DNA of 64,000 nt from Methyloprofundus sp. (GTDB taxonomy: Bacteria > Pseudomonadota > Gammaproteobacteria > Methylococcales > Methylomonadaceae): contig AP023240.1 of the NCBI GenBank assembly GCA_016592635.1, forward strand, positions 2,397,630-2,461,629, in the 5' to 3' direction. The notes under the pieces were generated by a model. The model was not told the DNA's origin. It ran no database searches and saw only the letters and a program-made list of their open reading frames with translations. How positions within the stretch are numbered: position 1 is the first letter of the stretch; each line of letters starts with the position of its first letter. Shown here one piece after another: positions 36,592 through 47,977 of the stretch. The position numbers and the translations under genes are program-made.

Positions 36592-36661
36592 GTTCCCATG
36601 CTCCAGCATCAAGTATCCAGAACGCAGGAGCGTTCTAGGATGAATTCCCACGCTGGGGCAT
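36592..36661. repeat. Dispersed palindrome, family B, left part (split by an IS)
   Basis: gttcccatgctccagc at the left and acgctggggcat followed by gggaac at the right (38066-38083) form the outer arms. The IS4-family element is inserted between the two copies of acgctggggcat. Related copies lie at 55588-55659 and 61593-61636. The 36521-36591 stretch after the NRPS holds nothing recognised. Confidence 0.85.
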
Positions 36662-38065
36662 CACTGCCATTAAGTTAAGGAAAATTTGTTAAAAAACAAG
36701 GATAATATAGGCATTTTATGATAATAATGGTTAAAAAAGTCAAGCAATAAATAAAAGTCGAGCTCAACTTAAAAATGAAGCATTTACAAAAAGTCACCGA
36801 GTTTCGGAAAAGGATTTTACTCGAAATCGTAGTTTGCCGTTTGCATTATTAATGGTCTTAATGATGAGAAAAAGTGTTAAATCAGTGCAAAATGTAGTGA
36901 ATGAAGCGATGAGCTGGCTAGATTTACCACCTGTAACGGCCAGTGCTTATTCGCAAGCACGTTATAAGCTTAAGCACACTGCATTTATAGAACTCAACCA
37001 AACCGCTATAGTTGAAACGGTGTATGGTGGTGATGGCGACTATCATAAATTCTGGGGTTTTCGGGTCTTGGCAATTGATGGTTCAAAAGTTGTTTTGCCG
37101 AATACAGAAGATGTCCGAGAAGAATTTGGCACGATTTCTTATTCAAATGGCAAGGATAGTGAAATAATAGGGCAGCATCCCTATGCACTCGCCTCGGTGC
37201 TCTATGATGTATTGAATCGAGTGGCAATTGATGCACGTTTGGGCAGAGCGAGAGCTTATGAAATTGATTTGGCGGTTGAGCATTTAGCTCATACACAAGC
37301 AAAAGATTTGTTGACGATGGACAGGAACTACCCATCTTATCGAATGCTGGCTGAATTGACTCAATCTCGGAGAGATTATGTTATTCGTTGTTCGGCGGCC
37401 TCGTTTGCAGTAGCAAGAAAAATGCTAAAAGGTGAAGGAAAAGAAAGCCAAACGGCAACACTTAAGCCTTGTGCTGAGCAAATGTCCATTATTCGTAAAT
37501 TAGGCCTACCTGTTTCACTTAAGGTACGCTTTGTACGGGTTAAGTTGAGTACTGGTGAAAATGAAGTTTTAGTGACTTCCTTACATAATGAAAAGTACTA
37601 TCCGAGTGCTGATTTTGCTGAGCTATATTATTTGCGCTGGGGAATTGAAACCTTTTATGGGTTGTTAAAAACTCGGTTAGGGCTGGAAAATTTTACGGGA
37701 ACTCAGGCAGAGGCAGTGAAGCAGGATTTTCATTCAAGTGTATATTTAACGGGGCTTGAGTCAATATTAACGGATGCTGCACAGAAACAACTAGATGCCA
37801 AAGAAACAAAATACCCACAGATCGTTAACCGCTCGGTATCGTTTAATGCCATCAAAAATCATGCGTTCGATTTATTGCTTGGAGACACTGAGACCAACTT
37901 CATAGAGGAAAAGCTGACGGCACTATTTTTAACTAATCCCACCATTGAACGAAAGCACCGCAACCCGCCTCGTAAAAAATCATCTGCGAGGCGCTTGCTG
38001 AATTTTCATAAGCGGCAGAAAAAGCATTGTTTTTAAAAGAAATATCTCTTAACTTAATGGCAGTG
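36662..38065 (+). mobile_element. IS4-family insertion sequence, 1404 bp, 12-bp target duplication
   Basis: Ends cactgccattaagttaagga at 36662 and the complement cttaacttaatggcagtg at 38065 are inverted. The duplicated target acgctggggcat flanks it at 36650-36661 and 38066-38077. The same termini bound a short non-coding element at 61637-61764. Confidence 0.92.
36834..38036 (+). CDS. IS4-family transposase
   Basis: 400 residues from TTG 36834. The frame is open further upstream to a stop at 36732-36734 and the text RVSEKDFTRNRSLPFALLM looks native, so the real protein probably starts upstream of 36834. No ATG, GTG or TTG is available there, hinting at a frameshifted or damaged 5-prime end. 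The triad is LAIDGSKVVLPN (Asp), LLTMDRNYPSY (Asp) and YYLRWGIETFYGLLK (Glu, the YREK-like region). The C-terminus is basic (RKKSSARRLLNFHKRQKK). Confidence 0.9.
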   Translation: MPFALLMVLMMRKSVKSVQNVVNEAMSWLDLPPVTASAYSQARYKLKHTAFIELNQTAIVETVYGGDGDYHKFWGFRVLAIDGSKVVLPNTEDVREEFGTISYSNGKDSEIIGQHPYALASVLYDVLNRVAIDARLGRARAYEIDLAVEHLAHTQAKDLLTMDRNYPSYRMLAELTQSRRDYVIRCSAASFAVARKMLKGEGKESQTATLKPCAEQMSIIRKLGLPVSLKVRFVRVKLSTGENEVLVTSLHNEKYYPSADFAELYYLRWGIETFYGLLKTRLGLENFTGTQAEAVKQDFHSSVYLTGLESILTDAAQKQLDAKETKYPQIVNRSVSFNAIKNHAFDLLLGDTETNFIEEKLTALFLTNPTIERKHRNPPRKKSSARRLLNFHKRQKKHCF

Positions 38066-38102
38066 ACGCTGGGGCATGGGAACTATTAATACAATATTAC
38101 TC

Positions 38103-38603
38103 TCAAACACGAATATAAACATACTCGCCAACATCGACCTGATTAAACAAGGCCACAACATCAGTATTTAACATACGAATACAACCATGTGATTCAGGTA
38201 TTCCTTGCAGCAAATGGTCAGGACAGCCATGAATATAAATATAGCGCCAAGTACTGTCTACTTGTTTATAACGATTAAAACCCGGCTGCAAACCGCCTAG
38301 CCAAAGTATGCGACTTAAGATCCAGTCCCGTTGCGGGTATTGCTCACTGAGTCTAGGAGTATAATTTTCTCCCGTGGCACGCCGACCTATAAAAACACTA
38401 TTTATAGGCTGCTCGGCACCAATTTTAGCTCTGATTTTATGCCAACCTCTTGGAGTACATTCCGATCCCATTTGTTCTCCTGCCCCATTTTTTGCGGTTG
38501 AGACAGGATAACTCAGCAATACTTTTGCATTATCAATTAAGCTTAATGTTTGCTTAGTAATTGATATTTCAATATATCGCTTAGCTAATGGATCGACCAA
38601 CAT
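38103..38603 (-). CDS. L,D-transpeptidase (YkuD domain)
   Basis: 166 residues, essentially one YkuD domain: RYIEISITKQTLSLID, YPVSTAKNGAGEQMGSECTPRG, then the catalytic region YIHGCPDH and ESHGCIRMLNTDV with the nucleophile Cys in SHGCIRM. No signal peptide is visible in the chosen frame, so the protein is either cytosolic or exported by another route. Family members cross-link peptidoglycan or attach lipoproteins. It lies downstream of rlmD, separated by 11 bases. Confidence 0.88.
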   Translation of the reverse strand: MLVDPLAKRYIEISITKQTLSLIDNAKVLLSYPVSTAKNGAGEQMGSECTPRGWHKIRAKIGAEQPINSVFIGRRATGENYTPRLSEQYPQRDWILSRILWLGGLQPGFNRYKQVDSTWRYIYIHGCPDHLLQGIPESHGCIRMLNTDVVALFNQVDVGEYVYIRV

Positions 38604-38614
38604 ATCCTTAGGTT

Positions 38615-39952
38615 TTATTTTTTAAATAATGCTATCGATTCAACATGCCCCGTTTGTGGGAACATGTCCATCACACCAGCCTTCACCAAAGTATAGCCAA
38701 GTTCATTAACCAAAATACCTGCATCTCTTGCTAATGTAGAGGGATTACACGAAACATACATCACTAATTCGGTATCCCATTTTTTTAAATTCGCCAAAAC
38801 ATCCGACGCACCAGCACGTGATGGGTCGAGCATCACCTTATTATATTTTTGCCGCGCCCACGCTTGACCACTGACATCTTTACTTAAATCGGCAACGTAA
38901 AATTCTACATTGGTTAAATTATTTAGCTGGGCATTATCTTTGGCATGATTGACTAAAGGTAAGTCACCTTCAACGCCTACTACCTGCCCTGCTTTAGTTG
39001 CTATCGGCAAAGTGAAATTACCCAATCCACAGAATAAATCCAGCACTCTATCCTGCTCATTAAAGTCCATCTCCTGCATTACCCGCGTGACCATCTGCCG
39101 ATTAATTTCATAGTTTACTTGGGTAAACATGGCTGGTTTAAAACGGAAGTTAATACCTTGCTCAGGTAAAGCATATTCCGGCATAATTTCAGGCTCACCG
39201 TCAATAGGCTTGATGGTGTCAGGGCCTTTAGACTGTAGGCACATAGAGATATTATGCTCATGCCCAAAGGCACGCATAATTTCCTTATCTGCATCGGTTG
39301 CTGGTTCCAATACTCTAAATGCCAAGACACAATCAGTATCACCAATTGCAACTTCAATTTGCGGAATTTTATCTTTAATACTGAGCTGACCAATCATAGC
39401 TGATAATTCCATCAACTTTTCACCTACGATAGGATGCATGACTTTACAGCTTTCGATTTCTGCTAAAAAGGGGTTACGTCGCTCTCTAAAACCAACTAAC
39501 ACCCGACCTTTTTTGGCAACATATTTCACACCCATACGTGCTTTACGCCGATAGCCCCAATAAGGCCCAGTCAATGGTTTCCAAAATTCATCGATACTAA
39601 CCTTACCAATGCGTTGAAATTGCTCAACTAGCAAGCCTTGTTTCATTTTAATCTGTTCAGCATTGATGACATGCTGAAAACTACAACCACCACAGCGACC
39701 ATAATGCGGACACTCGGCTTCGGTACGTTCAGGTGCGCGTGTTAATAAATTCTCTACTTTACCCTCAGCAAAATCTTTACGCATATCGGTATAGATAAAT
39801 TCGAGTTGTTCACCAGGTAAGGCTTCATCAATAAAGACCGCTTTACCATCAACATGTGTTACACCTCGGCCATCATGAGCTAAAGACTCTATGGTGACTG
39901 CTACTGCTTCTTCAGGTAGTTTTCTTTTTCTGGGGTATCGTCTACGTGCCAT
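38615..39952 (-). CDS. rlmD: 23S rRNA (uracil-1939-C5)-methyltransferase RlmD
   Basis: 445 residues. An N-terminal TRAM domain (VAVTIESLAHDGRGV) precedes the iron-sulphur cluster motif CPHYGRCGGCSFQH, with a fourth Cys further on in EIESCKVM. The methyltransferase domain shows VLDLFCGLGNFTLP (SAM site), VGVEGD, VMLDPSRAGA and the catalytic Cys in YVSCNPSTLARD. RlmD methylates U1939 of 23S rRNA. A basic start MARRRYPRKRKL is typical. Confidence 0.95.
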   Translation of the reverse strand: MARRRYPRKRKLPEEAVAVTIESLAHDGRGVTHVDGKAVFIDEALPGEQLEFIYTDMRKDFAEGKVENLLTRAPERTEAECPHYGRCGGCSFQHVINAEQIKMKQGLLVEQFQRIGKVSIDEFWKPLTGPYWGYRRKARMGVKYVAKKGRVLVGFRERRNPFLAEIESCKVMHPIVGEKLMELSAMIGQLSIKDKIPQIEVAIGDTDCVLAFRVLEPATDADKEIMRAFGHEHNISMCLQSKGPDTIKPIDGEPEIMPEYALPEQGINFRFKPAMFTQVNYEINRQMVTRVMQEMDFNEQDRVLDLFCGLGNFTLPIATKAGQVVGVEGDLPLVNHAKDNAQLNNLTNVEFYVADLSKDVSGQAWARQKYNKVMLDPSRAGASDVLANLKKWDTELVMYVSCNPSTLARDAGILVNELGYTLVKAGVMDMFPQTGHVESIALFKK

Positions 39953-40080
39953 TTTGTTTTGTTGTTAAATTTTTTGGGGGATTTAGGACTTGCTACTATA
40001 TAGAATGAATTAAGTAACACGAAGGGTTTCGCTGCGTACTTCATTAAAGTACTACACTCTAGTCATTCTACAATATGAGG

Positions 40081-40971
40081 TTAACCTGGAAAGACACCCG
40101 TTGATAAGTAGCGATCTCCACGATCACAAATAATGGCAACAATGGTAGCATTTTCTACTTCTTCAGCAAGTCTCAAGGCGGCTGCAACTGCACCACCCGA
40201 GGAAACCCCGCCAAATATACCTTCTTGTGTGGCTAAATTACGCATAGTTTGCTCAGCGGTAATTTGATCCATATTCATTATTTTATCAACACGCGATGCC
40301 TGATATATTTTCGGTAAATACTCTTCTGGCCAACGCCTGATACCTGGAATTTTTGCACCATCTTCAGGTTGCACACCTACGATTTGAATATCAGAATTTT
40401 GTTCTTTTAGATATTGCGAAGTTCCCATAATCGTACCTGTTGTACCCATTGCACTAACAAAATGAGTAATGGCTCCATTAGTATCACGCCATATTTCGGG
40501 TCCAGTTCCTTCATAATGCGCTCGCGGATTATCAGGGTTAGAAAATTGATCTAATATCCGCCCCTCTCCTGCCACTTCCATTTTTCTGGCTAAATCAATA
40601 GCCCCTTCCATGCTGCCTTCTGCAGGTGTTTGGATAATGGTAGCACCATAGGCTTTCATCGAAGCACGGCGTTCTTCACTCATATTATCTGGCATAATCA
40701 GTGTCAAACGATACCCTTTAATGGCGGCTGCCATTGCCAATGCAATACCAGTATTACCACTAGTTGCTTCAATTAAATGGTCACCCGGTTTAATTTCACC
40801 GCGAGCTTCCGCATGTTTAATCATGCTGATAGCAGGTCTGTCTTTTACCGAACCAGCGGGGTTATTACCTTCAAGTTTGACTAAAACAGTATTAGACTTA
40901 TTTTTGACTAAACGCTGCAATTTAACGAGCGGAGTATTGCCAACAAAGGCTTCAATGGTTGAGTACGTCAT
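40081..40971 (-). CDS. cysM: Cysteine synthase B (O-acetylserine sulfhydrylase, CysM type)
   Basis: 296 residues. PLP enzyme of fold type II: NTPLVKLQRL, the Lys of NNPAGSVKDRPAISM (Schiff base), the substrate loop EATSGNTGIALAMAAA, the PLP phosphate loop SAMGTTGTIMGTSQYLKE, and FGGVSSGGAVAAAL. The segment MPDNMSEERRASMKAYGA is CysM-like, where CysK has a different loop. It makes cysteine from O-acetylserine and sulphide or thiosulphate. The thiosulphate preference would fit with the Sox genes in the same window, but that link is inference. It may also feed the cysteine-loading NRPS. Confidence 0.92.
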   Translation of the reverse strand: MTYSTIEAFVGNTPLVKLQRLVKNKSNTVLVKLEGNNPAGSVKDRPAISMIKHAEARGEIKPGDHLIEATSGNTGIALAMAAAIKGYRLTLIMPDNMSEERRASMKAYGATIIQTPAEGSMEGAIDLARKMEVAGEGRILDQFSNPDNPRAHYEGTGPEIWRDTNGAITHFVSAMGTTGTIMGTSQYLKEQNSDIQIVGVQPEDGAKIPGIRRWPEEYLPKIYQASRVDKIMNMDQITAEQTMRNLATQEGIFGGVSSGGAVAAALRLAEEVENATIVAIICDRGDRYLSTGVFPG

Positions 40972-41085
40972 GAAAAAGATGAGTTAATAATAAAAGGTTG
41001 TACGTAAAATAATTAGTTTTAGGGGGAATGGAAAATCTAATTATCTAATATGTAAACTTAATGAGTCACTATTATAAAAGGGCGG

Positions 41086-41137
41086 CATAGGATGTGCTGA
41101 CGATAGGAAGCGCTTCGTTCCTCAGCACATCCTATGC
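41086..41137. repeat. Palindrome, family C (gtgctgag...ctcagcac)
   Basis: cataggatgtgctgacgata is followed by the inverted tcctcagcacatcctatg. Related copies occur at 14182-14216 and 61660-61733. It lies between malQ and cysM, upstream of cysM on the minus strand. Confidence 0.75.
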
Positions 41138-41244
41138 TTTTCTTCTTAACTCTGTACTAGAGCAGAGGAGACAGGAATAATATTTCATTTATTCCTGATG
41201 ATTATTTTCTATCCCCCCTCCCCCTTATGAGGGATAAGAACTCC

Positions 41245-42732
41245 TTACCGAGAAAACATAGAAACCAATCCAGTAAGCCGAGCAACTTGTTCTTCCTTTA
41301 ATTGCTGCCAAGAAAATTGCCATTGCCAGTTGCCTTCCACGGTACCAGGCGTATTCATACGATCTTCACTGCCTAATGCTAAAATATCTTGCATCGGTAC
41401 AATCGCTAAATTAGCCACCGAAGCAAAAGCAGTTCCTATCAATAAATAAGGCATAGAAGCTTGTGAGCTCCCTAAGTAGCCATAGATGCGTTGCTTTTCA
41501 TGATCTTGCAGACCATTATACCAGCCCAAGGTTGTGTCATTATCATGCGTCCCTGTATACACAACACTGTTATGATCATAATTATGCGGCAAATAAGGAT
41601 TACCTGCATCATCACCAAAAGCAAATTGCAGAATCTTCATACCAGGTAGATTAAAGGCGGTTCTAAGCTCATCAACTTCAGCAGTAATAATACCTAAATC
41701 TTCGGCAACTAATGGAATATTGCCAAATTCTTTTTTCAAGGCATTTAATAAGGCTTTACCAGGTGCTTTAACCCATTTGCCATTAATAGCAGTATCTTCA
41801 GTAGCAGGAATTTCCCAAGCCGCTTCAAAGCCACGAAAATGATCAATACGTAAAATATCAAACATTTCCAACTGACTGCGAATACGCTCATTCCACCATG
41901 CAAATTTAGATTTCTTTAAATTTTTCCAATCATAATGTGGGTTACCCCAACGTTGACCAGTCTCTGAAAAGTAATCAGGAGGTACGCCTGCAACAACAGA
42001 CATTTCACCTTGTTCATCTAATTTAAAAACATCACGGTTCGCCCACACATCCGCACTATCATAGGAGACAAAAATAGGAATATCGCCAAATAATAAAACA
42101 TTATGCTCATTTGCGTAGTCTTTTAAAGCCATCCACTGCAAATAAAACAAAAACTGCTCAAACTTAATGGCATGAATAACTGTCTTCAATCTATGGCGTG
42201 CTTTTTTAATCGCAACAGCGTCACGTTCTTTTAATTGCTCAGGCCACTGATTCCAACATTGCTCTGCAAACTCATTACGTAATGCAACAAATAATGCAAA
42301 ATCATCTAACCAGCTTGCTTTATCAGTACAAAAATCAACAAAACCTTGCTGCTCAGTTTTGCTAGCCAAGTTTTTAAAGCCAAGATATGCATTGGTAATC
42401 AAACAGTCCTGACTATACTTGTTATCACTCGCTCTTCGTAGCTGGTCTTGCTCAGTCTCTTGTAACCAGCCCTTAGCAACCAAGTCATCAAGGCAAATCA
42501 GTGCTGGATTACCTGCATGCGCAGACAAACACTGATAAGGCGAACCATCACCATGCGGCATGCCTAAAGGTAAGGTTTGCCATACCTTTATACCAGTATC
42601 ATGCAGAAAATTGATAAAATTATAAGCTTCCTTGCCCATATTGCCGAGACCATGTTCATTAGGCAACGAAGTAATATGCAGAAGTACTCCTGCACGACGC
42701 TGTGCTAATAAATCTTCATCCTTTGTTTTCAT
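41245..42732 (-). CDS. malQ: 4-alpha-glucanotransferase (amylomaltase)
   Basis: 495 residues, GH77. The catalytic nucleophile Asp is in ILRIDHFRGFEA, the acid/base Glu in LVAEDLGIIT and the stabilising Asp in YTGTHDNDTTLG. The N-terminal RRAGVLLHITSLP and WQTLPLGMPHGDGSPYQC are typical of the family. It transfers maltodextrin segments during glycogen turnover. It overlaps the GH57 gene stop by one base and closes the minus-strand glgC-GH57-malQ operon. Confidence 0.94.
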   Translation of the reverse strand: MKTKDEDLLAQRRAGVLLHITSLPNEHGLGNMGKEAYNFINFLHDTGIKVWQTLPLGMPHGDGSPYQCLSAHAGNPALICLDDLVAKGWLQETEQDQLRRASDNKYSQDCLITNAYLGFKNLASKTEQQGFVDFCTDKASWLDDFALFVALRNEFAEQCWNQWPEQLKERDAVAIKKARHRLKTVIHAIKFEQFLFYLQWMALKDYANEHNVLLFGDIPIFVSYDSADVWANRDVFKLDEQGEMSVVAGVPPDYFSETGQRWGNPHYDWKNLKKSKFAWWNERIRSQLEMFDILRIDHFRGFEAAWEIPATEDTAINGKWVKAPGKALLNALKKEFGNIPLVAEDLGIITAEVDELRTAFNLPGMKILQFAFGDDAGNPYLPHNYDHNSVVYTGTHDNDTTLGWYNGLQDHEKQRIYGYLGSSQASMPYLLIGTAFASVANLAIVPMQDILALGSEDRMNTPGTVEGNWQWQFSWQQLKEEQVARLTGLVSMFSR

Positions 42733-44423
42733 TAGTAATCAGTCCCTTTACGCATGGTGCCGCCCATTGCTGGTGCGCCTGAGCCTTGCGTAAACGACAA
42801 GGACAAATAAGCAGGTGGTTCTTCACCTAGAAGTCGATATAAATTCGTTAAATTTAATCGATATTGCTTTTCAAAACTACTCACTGCTTCACCCGGATTA
42901 TAATCACCAAACCACCAAAACCAATCTGAACCTTCACATACTGCAAGCTGAAATTCAGCCTGCGTTACTTGCTCTTCCGACAAACGCCCAGACGCTAAAA
43001 CTTTATCAAATGCCCACTTTACATCCCCTAACATGTCCCAGCCACGATTTTTATCAGTATCGCCAATCCAAGTAGAAAATGTACCATATACCCAACTACC
43101 TGCCATTAATTTAGGTAATGCTTTTACCTCAACATTCTGGTTTAAACACTCTGAAAAAGTAGTTAATTCTATTTCAGGGTGATCAGCTAATCGCGTATAG
43201 AGTGCTCTTAAAAAATGATAGGCATTATCAGGATAATATTCCCAAGCATTTTCGCCATCCATAATAATCGAAATAACACTATCCGCCGATTCGTTTGCAG
43301 CAATCGTTTCGATATTATGAATTAAATCACCTACAGCATCATCTGCATGCCATTTGGAATATTTAAAACCAATTAAATCGGACAATCCATCATCCCGGAA
43401 AAAACAGGGAATCTTAGTGCCCTTTACTTCAAAGGGGTGATAAATACTACTATCTCCCGTCATATCAGAAATATGCATACTATTATGCAATACCTGCCCA
43501 CCTGTCGCCGCCCAAGAAAACCCTGCGTCTCTAAGCATTTTTAAGGTTAGTTCACTAACAGCCCCTTCAGATGGCCAGCACCCTTTCGGCGTAAACCCAA
43601 AAAAATGTTTAAAGGTTGCGACACCTTGCTGCAAGTGCCATTTAACCCGATCGGCACCGCCAGGGTAAGCATCTAGTTCAGGTAGTGGCGCATCAGGCAT
43701 GGCTTCATGTGTTGAATTTACATCCAACATAATCGGCATAATCGGATGCGCATAAGGAGTGACCGATATTTCTATACGCCCTTTTTGAGCTAAGACTTTA
43801 TAACGGTGTATAACTTTCGCTAATAATTCACCAATGACCTCAACGATTTCTATGCGGTCATGTAATGTATAGTTTCTACCTTTGGCAATTAACCGTCGTA
43901 TACGCACATCAGCTAATTTAACCGTCTCTCCCATCCAAGCAAGGTGATACCAAACCAATAAATCAGCAATAAACTGCGAGTTCATATACTGAATCGCATT
44001 TTCCTGGCCTTGAATCCATTCCGCCATATTAACTAATTGGCTAAACACAGGATAACGATCAATTTGTCGCTCACGATTAGCACGCAAGCAATTACTGACT
44101 AGCTCTAATCGATCTTCAACATCTGCAGGAATGGTCGGCATAACTAGTGCAGATAATAAAGGATCTTTAATCTCTATATTATCATGCAAATAGCAGTTAA
44201 CCTGCTTGGCATAATCTTCAATTTGCTCTAATAAAATAGGTGCAAAATTGATAACTGCTTTTGCTTCAGACACAGCCTCAAGATGTGCCACCATATCAAC
44301 ATAATCTTTGATTACATGCAGGTAAGTCCACGGTAACTGGAACTCACCTGTCTGCAAATCTCGATATTCTGGTTGATGCATATGCCAGCATAAAACCAGT
44401 TTAATCTTTTTATTACCTGACAT
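42732..44423 (-). CDS. GH57 family glycoside hydrolase (amylase/glucan enzyme)
   Basis: 563 residues. GH57 region I appears as [13 protein letters not shown], the nucleophile region as [11 protein letters not shown] and the acid/base region as [15 protein letters not shown]. The N-terminal seven-stranded half is typical, and a DUF-like helical tail follows. The operon (glgC upstream, malQ downstream) argues for a role in glycogen synthesis or breakdown, such as alpha-amylase or branching. The precise activity is not decided by sequence alone. It overlaps glgC by 11 bases. Confidence 0.88.
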   Translation of the reverse strand: MSGNKKIKLVLCWHMHQPEYRDLQTGEFQLPWTYLHVIKDYVDMVAHLEAVSEAKAVINFAPILLEQIEDYAKQVNCYLHDNIEIKDPLLSALVMPTIPADVEDRLELVSNCLRANRERQIDRYPVFSQLVNMAEWIQGQENAIQYMNSQFIADLLVWYHLAWMGETVKLADVRIRRLIAKGRNYTLHDRIEIVEVIGELLAKVIHRYKVLAQKGRIEISVTPYAHPIMPIMLDVNSTHEAMPDAPLPELDAYPGGADRVKWHLQQGVATFKHFFGFTPKGCWPSEGAVSELTLKMLRDAGFSWAATGGQVLHNSMHISDMTGDSSIYHPFEVKGTKIPCFFRDDGLSDLIGFKYSKWHADDAVGDLIHNIETIAANESADSVISIIMDGENAWEYYPDNAYHFLRALYTRLADHPEIELTTFSECLNQNVEVKALPKLMAGSWVYGTFSTWIGDTDKNRGWDMLGDVKWAFDKVLASGRLSEEQVTQAEFQLAVCEGSDWFWWFGDYNPGEAVSSFEKQYRLNLTNLYRLLGEEPPAYLSLSFTQGSGAPAMGGTMRKGTDY

Positions 44424-45693
44424 AATGCCTTTTTTGCCCCAACATATCTGGCGTTACCAACACAACCCCACCTGGGCTAACATGAAAACGCTCTTCATCG
44501 GCAGCTCTATCCTCTCCAATCACTGTGCCCTCAGGAATCTGACAGCCTTTTTCAATAATTGCTTTGGTAATACGACAATGTCGTGCAACATTAACGTCTG
44601 GCAATAGTAAAGAATCAGTTACCGTACTATAGGAATTCACCCGCACTTGTGAAAATAACAAGGAGTGTTTAATGACAGACCCCGAAATAACACACCCACC
44701 CGAAACCATTGAATCAATTGCCTGACCTCTACGATCATCATCATCAAATACAAATTTTGCGGGTGGAGTTTGCGCCTGATACGTCCATATAGGCCACGTT
44801 TGATCATACAAATTTAAATCAGGGCGCACACCAATCAATTCCATATTAGCTGACCAGTAGGCATCCAAAGTACCCACATCACGCCAATAACTTTGCTCTC
44901 CACTCTGTAAGTCCAAGAATGGATAAGCATTAACATTATAATTCTCAATTACAGATGGAATAATATCATGACCAAAATCATGAGTTGACCCTGGTGTATC
45001 GGCATCTTTTAATAACTGCTCAAATAAGAAGTCAGTATTGAAAATATAAATCCCCATAGAGGCTAATGCTCTGTCCGACTTGCCCGGCATGGTTGGTGGA
45101 TTGGCAGGCTTTTCAACAAATGCTTTAACCATTCTATTTTCATCTACATGCATTACGCCAAACTCTTTAGCTTCATCCAAAGAAACTTCCAAGCAACCTA
45201 TCGTGAGGTCTGCATTCTGCTCAACATGATCAGCTAACATAGAACCATAGTCCATTTTATAGATATGATCACCAGCCAAAATAACAACATGATCAGGTTT
45301 ACGGCTACGTAAAATATCTATGTTTTGAAAAATGGCATCAGCAGTACCTTGGTACCAAGAATCTTCATCATGGCGTTGCTGTGCTGGCATCAAATCGACA
45401 TATTCGCCGAACTCGCCCCGCAAAAAACCCCAACCTTGTTGAATATGTCGAATTAATGAATCAGATTTATATTGTGTGAGAATGCCAACTTTACGAATAC
45501 CCGAATTAATGCAATTGGATAAAGGGAAATCAATAATTCTAAACTTCCCACCAAATGGCACCGCAGGTTTAGCGCGCCAATCGGTCATATTTTTCAATCG
45601 TGAACCTCGTCCGCCTGCTAATATTAACGCGATAGTATTTCTAGTTAAATGACTAACAAAACGATCATGATGTTGTGGTTCTGAGTTTGACAT
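44413..45693 (-). CDS. glgC: Glucose-1-phosphate adenylyltransferase
   Basis: 426 residues from ATG 45693; the gagg element six bases before it supports this start over ATG 45699 or the longer frame. Motifs: [16 protein letters not shown] (nucleotide site), [34 protein letters not shown], and a left-handed beta-helix C-terminus ([31 protein letters not shown]). It makes ADP-glucose from glucose 1-phosphate and ATP, the committed step of glycogen synthesis, and is normally allosterically controlled. Confidence 0.96.
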   Translation of the reverse strand: MSNSEPQHHDRFVSHLTRNTIALILAGGRGSRLKNMTDWRAKPAVPFGGKFRIIDFPLSNCINSGIRKVGILTQYKSDSLIRHIQQGWGFLRGEFGEYVDLMPAQQRHDEDSWYQGTADAIFQNIDILRSRKPDHVVILAGDHIYKMDYGSMLADHVEQNADLTIGCLEVSLDEAKEFGVMHVDENRMVKAFVEKPANPPTMPGKSDRALASMGIYIFNTDFLFEQLLKDADTPGSTHDFGHDIIPSVIENYNVNAYPFLDLQSGEQSYWRDVGTLDAYWSANMELIGVRPDLNLYDQTWPIWTYQAQTPPAKFVFDDDDRRGQAIDSMVSGGCVISGSVIKHSLLFSQVRVNSYSTVTDSLLLPDVNVARHCRITKAIIEKGCQIPEGTVIGEDRAADEERFHVSPGGVVLVTPDMLGQKRHYVR

Positions 45694-45787
45694 GGACATC
45701 CTCTTTGTTAAATAGGTTATTACTTTTCTTCTTATATTTGTTACTATTCTCTCAAACATATATTCTACCACATTGAGGCATTGCAAT
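45694..45787. promoter_or_regulatory. Divergent promoter region of glgC-GH57-malQ and glgB-glgA
   Basis: A 94-base AT-rich gap between head-to-head operons. On the plus strand tgagg precedes glgB by nine bases; on the minus strand aaagagg precedes glgC. No operator was recognised. Its position means that the two halves of the glycogen pathway share one control region. Confidence 0.55.
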
Positions 45788-47977
45788 ATGAACAAGCTAA
45801 CAAAAAATAATAACCCGCTTGATTCTGATCTAACCAAAATCGTCGCAGCAAAGCATCACGACCCCTTTTCGGTACTTGGTTTACATACAAAAAAAGACAA
45901 AACCAGCATTACTGTTTACCAACCTCATGCAGAGTTAGTGCATTTGGTAGATTTAGATATTAGCCTTGAACGCATTCCCGATTCAGACTTCTTTACAACC
46001 CAAATCAGCAAAAAAAATAGCCTTCCCCGCTATTACCAATTGGAAGTAACTAATAAATCAGGGCATACCTCACTACAATACGATCCATATTCTTTTGGCA
46101 CCCAACTCCCCGAATTTGATCAACACTTATTTGCCGAAGGTCGACATTGGCATATTTACCAAAAATTAGGAGGACATTTACACAGCGTTGAGGGAATCGA
46201 AGGGGTTTTATTTTCCGTGTGGGCTCCTAATGCAGCTCGAGTGAGCCTTGTTTCCGAATTTAATCAGTGGGATGGTCGTTGTCACCCGATGCGCAGCCTT
46301 GGTGGTAGTGGTATTTGGGAAATATTCATCCCTGGCTTAACTAAAGGTTGCTTATATAGATTTGAAATCCTTAATCGCGATAGCCAACAAATCCATGTCA
46401 AAACTGATCCGTACGGACAACAATTTGAATTTCGCCCACAAACAGCATCATTAGTCGTCGATGAAAAACAGTACGACTGGAACGATAAGGCATGGATCGA
46501 CAAGCGCACCTCTGGTGATTGGCTGCATGAAGCCATGTCAATCTACGAAGTTCATCTCGGTTCTTGGCAGCGTGATAGCAAAGGAAACTTCTTAAATTAT
46601 CGTGAACTTGCCCATCAAATGGTGGAATACGTTGAAATGATGGGCTTTACTCATATCGAATTATTGCCCATAACCGAACACCCTCTAGATGCATCTTGGG
46701 GCTATCAAACCACCGGATATTTTGCACCGTCCAGCCGTCATGGCACACCTGATGATTTCCGTTATTTCGTTGATTATTGTCACAATCATAACATTGGTAT
46801 CCTTTTAGATTGGGTTCCAGCACATTTTCCGAAAGATGACTTTGCCTTAGCTCGTTTTGATGGCACCTCACTTTATGAACATGAAGATCCACGCAAAGGT
46901 GAACATCGTGATTGGGGCACCTTAATCTACAACTATAGTCGCAATGAAGTTAAAAACTTCTTATTATCCAGTGCCTATTTCTGGATCGAAGAATATCATT
47001 TAGATGGTTTACGTGTAGATGCTGTTGCATCAATGTTATATCTTGATTACTCACGCGAAGAGGATGATTGGGTTCCTAATGAATATGGTGGCAATGAGAA
47101 CTTAGAAGCCATTGATTTCTTGCGGGAACTGAATTCGGTCACTCACCAACAACACCCTGGTACTGTTGTTATCGCCGAAGAATCTACTTCTTGGCCACAA
47201 GTAACTCGCCCAACTTGGACAGGCGGCCTAGGATTTTCCATGAAATGGAATATGGGCTGGATGCACGACATGCTGTCTTATATGCAACAAGACCCAGTAC
47301 ATCGTCGCCATCACCATGATCAATTAACTTTTGGTATGTTATACGCCTTCACCGAAAACTTTGTCCTGCCTTTCTCTCATGATGAAGTCGTACATGGTAA
47401 AGGTTCTATGCTGAGTAAAATGCCGGGGGATGAATGGCAAAAATTTGCCAATCTGCGTCTTTTGTATACGTTCATGTTCACCTACCCAGGTAAAAAACTA
47501 TTGTTTATGGGCTGTGAATTCGCACAAGGTACCGAGTGGAACTTTAATCAAGCATTAGATTGGTTTGTCCTAGATTATTCATACCATAAAGGTATGCAAA
47601 CCTTAGTGAAAGATTTAAATAAACTCTACGTTGCACACCCTTCCCTATTTCAACATGACTTCGACAACCAAGGTTTTGAATGGATTGACTGTCATGATGT
47701 TGAGCAGTCTATTATCAGTTATCGTCGTAAAACTGAAACTGAAAATTTAATCATTATTTTAAATTTCACTCCCGTTCCACGCGATAATTACCGGATTGGC
47801 GTGCCTGAATCGGGTGTTTACGAAGAAATCTTTAACTCTGACTCTGAATACTACGCAGGTACAAATACGGGGAATGGCCGTGTTGTGACTGAAGATATTG
47901 CTTGGATGAATCAAGAGCAGTCAGTCAGCCTCACTATTCCGCCTCTAGCTGGCATTGTTTTGAAGCAACCACTATGA
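45788..47977 (+). CDS. glgB: 1,4-alpha-glucan branching enzyme
   Basis: 729 residues from ATG 45788; an upstream TTG is less likely. N-terminal CBM48 modules ([29 protein letters not shown]) lead to the GH13 catalytic barrel: [12 protein letters not shown] (nucleophile Asp), [10 protein letters not shown] (acid/base Glu), [15 protein letters not shown] (third Asp). The C-terminal beta domain ends in AGIVLKQPL. It forms alpha-1,6 branches in glycogen. Its stop overlaps glgA by four bases. Confidence 0.96.
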   Translation: MNKLTKNNNPLDSDLTKIVAAKHHDPFSVLGLHTKKDKTSITVYQPHAELVHLVDLDISLERIPDSDFFTTQISKKNSLPRYYQLEVTNKSGHTSLQYDPYSFGTQLPEFDQHLFAEGRHWHIYQKLGGHLHSVEGIEGVLFSVWAPNAARVSLVSEFNQWDGRCHPMRSLGGSGIWEIFIPGLTKGCLYRFEILNRDSQQIHVKTDPYGQQFEFRPQTASLVVDEKQYDWNDKAWIDKRTSGDWLHEAMSIYEVHLGSWQRDSKGNFLNYRELAHQMVEYVEMMGFTHIELLPITEHPLDASWGYQTTGYFAPSSRHGTPDDFRYFVDYCHNHNIGILLDWVPAHFPKDDFALARFDGTSLYEHEDPRKGEHRDWGTLIYNYSRNEVKNFLLSSAYFWIEEYHLDGLRVDAVASMLYLDYSREEDDWVPNEYGGNENLEAIDFLRELNSVTHQQHPGTVVIAEESTSWPQVTRPTWTGGLGFSMKWNMGWMHDMLSYMQQDPVHRRHHHDQLTFGMLYAFTENFVLPFSHDEVVHGKGSMLSKMPGDEWQKFANLRLLYTFMFTYPGKKLLFMGCEFAQGTEWNFNQALDWFVLDYSYHKGMQTLVKDLNKLYVAHPSLFQHDFDNQGFEWIDCHDVEQSIISYRRKTETENLIIILNFTPVPRDNYRIGVPESGVYEEIFNSDSEYYAGTNTGNGRVVTEDIAWMNQEQSVSLTIPPLAGIVLKQPL

